Below the pieces are notes generated by a model. It was given only the letters and a program-made list of their open reading frames with translations, searched no databases and had not been told where the DNA came from. From SIO4C1 sp039180385 (GTDB lineage Bacteria; Cyanobacteriota; Cyanobacteriia; Phormidesmidales; Phormidesmidaceae), in NCBI GenBank assembly GCA_039180385.1, contig JBCDDJ010000297.1:1-8482 (forward strand): DNA of 8,482 nucleotides. Direction: 5' to 3'. Below, one piece after another: positions 6,242 to 8,482 of this stretch (position 1 is the first letter of the stretch; every line of letters starts with the position of its first letter). A program made the position numbers and the translations under genes.

Positions 6242-7663
6242 TTATCGATTCTTCTGAGTAGTGCTATAGAGCCGATAGCGATCAGCCTCAAGTTTTTCGA
6301 TATCCTCATCCGCCAGGCGTTCGACATAGTTGATCTTGATTTCTTCGAGCAGGGCGGTGGTCAGCGACTGGATTTCGCGGAGGGCGTCATCTTTTTGAAT
6401 TTCTTCGCGAAAATGGCTGCCAAAGCTGCTGATTAGCTTGCTGACCAACTCGCCTCCGCGCTCATCAGATAGTGCAGTTTTAATGGCCTGATACAAGTTT
6501 TTAGACACCTCCGCTGAGACTTGTTGGGTGAGCTGATGGGAGAGGTTATCAAACCCTGGCAGAAACTTTAGCCCCTGGTAGGCGGGGGCTTGGGCCAATG
6601 CCCCATCGACGCTATGGGCTAAAAGGGTATCGATGTCAGGTTTAATCTGTGGGAGCACCCCATCAACAATCACCTCGGTCAGTCGTTGGGCAATGGTTTT
6701 GACTTCATCAACGCCGTTGATGTCGATATAGCGGGTTTGGCTGGTGGCTTCAAATATCCAGCGGGTGATTTGGCCCTGGCGAACCATATTTTGGGTCTGG
6801 TCGATTATGCGCAGAAACACCACCTCAGTCAGCTCAACCGCAAACTGACTGATCAGAATTCGATTGAGACGACCCCGAATGGGTTCTAAATTGACCAGAC
6901 AGGCTTGATTGAGCCGAATCACTACCGGGATAACGCGTAACCAGCGCCAGAAAGGCAGCAGCAGGGGGACATCGTAGAGTCGCCACAGCATGGCATCAAA
7001 CCAGTTGGTATTGTCGTGGCGACGGCTGAGGATATAGGTTCGGGCTAAAAACTCAAGCCCAAAGAGGCCGATAAACCAGATGTCGATCAGCCAAAACCGG
7101 TCGATGGGTCGTCCGCTAAAGTCAATACCGCGCCAGTAGTTGGTCTCAAATAGCGGGCGAACGGTTTCGTCAAAGAAGGTGGCTTCCTCTTGCCAGCCAG
7201 CCTGGCTGAGGTGCGGAACGCTCCAAAATTCCCTGAAGGCGTCCTTAGAGGATTCTCGCTCGACCCGTTCGCGCATGTGGTTTTTGATGCGCTCTAGAGT
7301 GCCCGATTTGTTGGCGACTTCAAAGGGGTTTTCATCGACGATATCAATGCTGCGATCGCGCAGTTCCTCCAGCAAATTTCTGGTTTCGGGAGAATTCAAT
7401 CCGGTATCTGCCACCTGGGCTTCGAGGCGATCGACCAGGGCTAGATAGGCTGTGGTTGCGCGCTCGGGCTCGATGCCTTTGAGGGTAGCCCCATACTGTT
7501 GGGTAAAGTCGGGCAGTATCTGGAGATAGCGATCGCGCAGGGGAATATAGCTCAGGTCAAAGGCGACCAGGCCCAGGTTGAGGGTGGCCAGCAGCGCCAT
7601 GGCGCGTTCAAACCAGGATGACTTACGTAAGCGACGGGAACGGGGACGGGCGAGGGCAGCCAT
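6242..7663 (-). CDS. Membrane protein with a voltage-sensor-like segment, function unknown
   Basis: I do not recognise this 473-residue protein as a named family; it looks like a conserved cyanobacterial hypothetical. A basic N-terminus (RPRSRRLRKSS) precedes a hydrophobic segment at about 19-41. A charged region of about 145 residues (42-187) follows. Then come a segment at about 189-212 (WLIDIWFIGLFGLEFLARTY), NWFDAMLWRLY (220-230), a short hydrophobic stretch PLLLPF, and RWLRVIPVVIRLNQ (240-253). The order of an EFLAR motif, NWFD, then spaced arginines (R240, R243, R250) recalls S2, S3 and S4 of voltage-gated channels, with the first segment as S1. No pore helix or selectivity filter follows; residues 260-473 are soluble-looking, helical and charged, with a final acidic helix. 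So a full ion channel is unlikely. The start ATG lacks a strong Shine-Dalgarno. It converges on the exported hydrolase and is divergent from the second hydrolase. Confidence 0.85.
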   Translation of the reverse strand: MAALARPRSRRLRKSSWFERAMALLATLNLGLVAFDLSYIPLRDRYLQILPDFTQQYGATLKGIEPERATTAYLALVDRLEAQVADTGLNSPETRNLLEELRDRSIDIVDENPFEVANKSGTLERIKNHMRERVERESSKDAFREFWSVPHLSQAGWQEEATFFDETVRPLFETNYWRGIDFSGRPIDRFWLIDIWFIGLFGLEFLARTYILSRRHDNTNWFDAMLWRLYDVPLLLPFWRWLRVIPVVIRLNQACLVNLEPIRGRLNRILISQFAVELTEVVFLRIIDQTQNMVRQGQITRWIFEATSQTRYIDINGVDEVKTIAQRLTEVIVDGVLPQIKPDIDTLLAHSVDGALAQAPAYQGLKFLPGFDNLSHQLTQQVSAEVSKNLYQAIKTALSDERGGELVSKLISSFGSHFREEIQKDDALREIQSLTTALLEEIKINYVERLADEDIEKLEADRYRLYSTTQKNR

Positions 7664-7853
7664 TGCTAATTAAAATTCAACATCGGTGAGAAATGAAGTT
7701 GCAGGGAGTTCTAAATTTTGAGTTTTGAGTTATGGAATTCAAAACTTAAAACTTGATTTTCCCAAAGTCAGCCTATCGATATCTCACCCCGCAGTACAGA
7801 AACCCACGGTAGACTTTAAGAGGTAATTCACGTTTCTTAACACAGTCCTCATT
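7664..7853. other. Divergent intergenic region upstream of the membrane protein and the second hydrolase
   Basis: These 190 AT-rich bases should hold both promoters. The clear structure is the heptamer hairpin at 7716-7751. A weak plus-strand promoter is possible (TTGATT at 7753-7758, ATCGAT at 7775-7780, 16-base spacer), but the match is poor. There is no strong Shine-Dalgarno close to the ATG at 7854; AGAGG near 7820 is too far away. Confidence 0.45.
7716..7751. repeat. Hairpin made of tandem heptamer repeats
   Basis: TTTTGAG occurs twice in tandem at 7716-7729. AAAACTT occurs twice in tandem at 7741-7754. On the plus strand 7716-7731 pairs with 7736-7751 as a 16-bp stem with two G-T wobbles and an ATGG loop. 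Strings of GAGTTTT/CAAAACT heptamers are common between genes in filamentous cyanobacteria (from memory). It lacks a GC-rich stem, so terminator function is doubtful. Confidence 0.7.
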
Positions 7854-8482
7854 ATGACGATTGCCCTGAGTGAGACCGTCGGTGCCCACTGGTCTTGGCG
7901 AAATTTCCAGGTTTACTATGTGCGAGCTGGGGAGGCGCGGCCCGATCGACCGCCGCTGCTGCTGGTGCATGGTTTTGGGGCTTCGACCGATCACTGGTCT
8001 CGGAATATTGCTGAGCTACAGACTGATTTTGAGGTGTGGGCCATTGATCTGATTGGCTTTGGGCGGTCGTCTAAACCGGCTGGGGGCTACAGCGCTGAGC
8101 TATGGCGGGATCAGCTGCATGATTTTGTGACTGAGGTGGTGGGTCAGCCCGTGGTGTTGGCGGGCAACTCTATCGGCGGCTACTCGTGATTGTTTACTGC
8201 GGCCACCCGGCCTGAGTCGGCGCAGGGGGCGGTGCTGCTCAACGGGGTGGGCTCCTTTAGTGAAACCCTGGCTCAGTCTGAACCGAATCCCTTTAAAGAA
8301 GCAGTGGGTAAGCTGATTCGCGATATTGTGCTGAGTCCTGTCCCCAGCTGGTTCATTTTTCAATTTGTGCGGAACAAGTCCTATATTCGTAAAACCTTGC
8401 AGCAGGTTTATGTCAACAAGGCGGCGGTGACGGATGAGCTGATCGAGGCGATTTATCGACCGGCGTGCGAACCCGAGGCCCC
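7854..8482 (+). pseudogene. Alpha/beta hydrolase interrupted by an in-frame TGA, 3' end outside the window
   Basis: From the ATG at 7854 the first 111 codons encode the N-terminal half of a cytoplasmic alpha/beta hydrolase: strand and oxyanion loop LLLVHGFGAS (35-44), AIDLIGFGRSSKP (63-75) and the nucleophile elbow VLAGNSIGGYS (101-111) with Ser106. Codon 112 is TGA (8187-8189). The same frame then stays open to the right edge and continues the family: LFTAATRPESAQGAVLLNGVGSF and a helical cap region (113-209). The break is thus one nonsense codon, not a frameshift. TGA could come by one change from Trp, Cys, Ser (TCA), Leu (TTA), Arg or Gly codons. The truncated product would lack the acid and His of the triad and should be inactive. 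Intact relatives are common in cyanobacteria and resemble chloroplast pheophytinase-like hydrolases; the substrate is unknown. A sequencing or assembly error is an equally simple explanation. Confidence 0.8.

Larger units (their letters stand above)
163..7536. repeat. HIP1 octamers (GCGATCGC), ten scattered copies
   Basis: The octamer GCGATCGC begins at 163, 2178, 2433, 2940, 3158, 5091, 5476, 6076, 7352 and 7529. Chance would give well under one copy in a window this size. This HIP1 palindrome is a well-known hallmark of many cyanobacterial genomes and is the best lineage clue here. All copies lie inside coding regions. Confidence 0.95.

Noticed and set aside
8187..8189. TGA as a recoded selenocysteine or read-through codon
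   Set aside because: No SECIS-like hairpin is evident after it, the position is not a known Sec site in alpha/beta hydrolases, and cyanobacteria generally lack the selenocysteine system. A nonsense mutation or read error is simpler.
8100..8363. Open frame on the minus strand, 87 codons, across the interrupted hydrolase
   Set aside because: The plus-strand translation is recognisable hydrolase on both sides of the TGA, so the antisense frame is a shadow.

Overview
The window looks like a stretch of cyanobacterial chromosome. Ten copies of the HIP1 octamer GCGATCGC occur in about 8.5 kb, inside genes on both strands. RuvB has the long N-terminal extension usual in cyanobacteria. A TPR protein resembles lumenal/periplasmic cyanobacterial TPR proteins, and several short dispersed repeats are of kinds common in filamentous cyanobacteria. 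A Leptolyngbya-like filamentous lineage would fit, but that is only a guess.

Layout. At 1-1247 (minus) is the 5' portion of a PAS-GAF-GGDEF signalling protein, running off the left edge inside the start of its GGDEF domain. A 404-base gap follows. At 1652-2458 (minus) is an exported TPR protein, and just upstream of it on the same strand is ruvB (2528-3865), with a 69-base gap, so the two may be cotranscribed. The 3' end of ruvB is built from two dispersed DNA repeats, and its leader holds a perfect 11-bp hairpin. At 3962-4867 (minus) is a LysR-type regulator. It is divergent from an exported alpha/beta hydrolase (4989-6134, plus), which makes a likely regulator-target pair. The hydrolase lacks the usual nucleophilic serine. 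Converging on it is a 473-residue membrane protein (6242-7663, minus) whose membrane region resembles a voltage-sensor fold. At 7854-8482 (plus) is a second, cytoplasmic alpha/beta hydrolase, interrupted by an in-frame TGA just after its nucleophile elbow and running off the right edge.

Most of this is ordinary core and accessory chromosome. I see no defence island, integrase, transposase, CRISPR array, tRNA or rRNA. The points most worth a second look are the Ser-to-Ala nucleophile elbow in the LysR-linked hydrolase, the voltage-sensor-like membrane protein, the nonsense codon in the second hydrolase, and the repeat-derived C-terminal tail of RuvB. No previously undescribed multi-gene system is evident.
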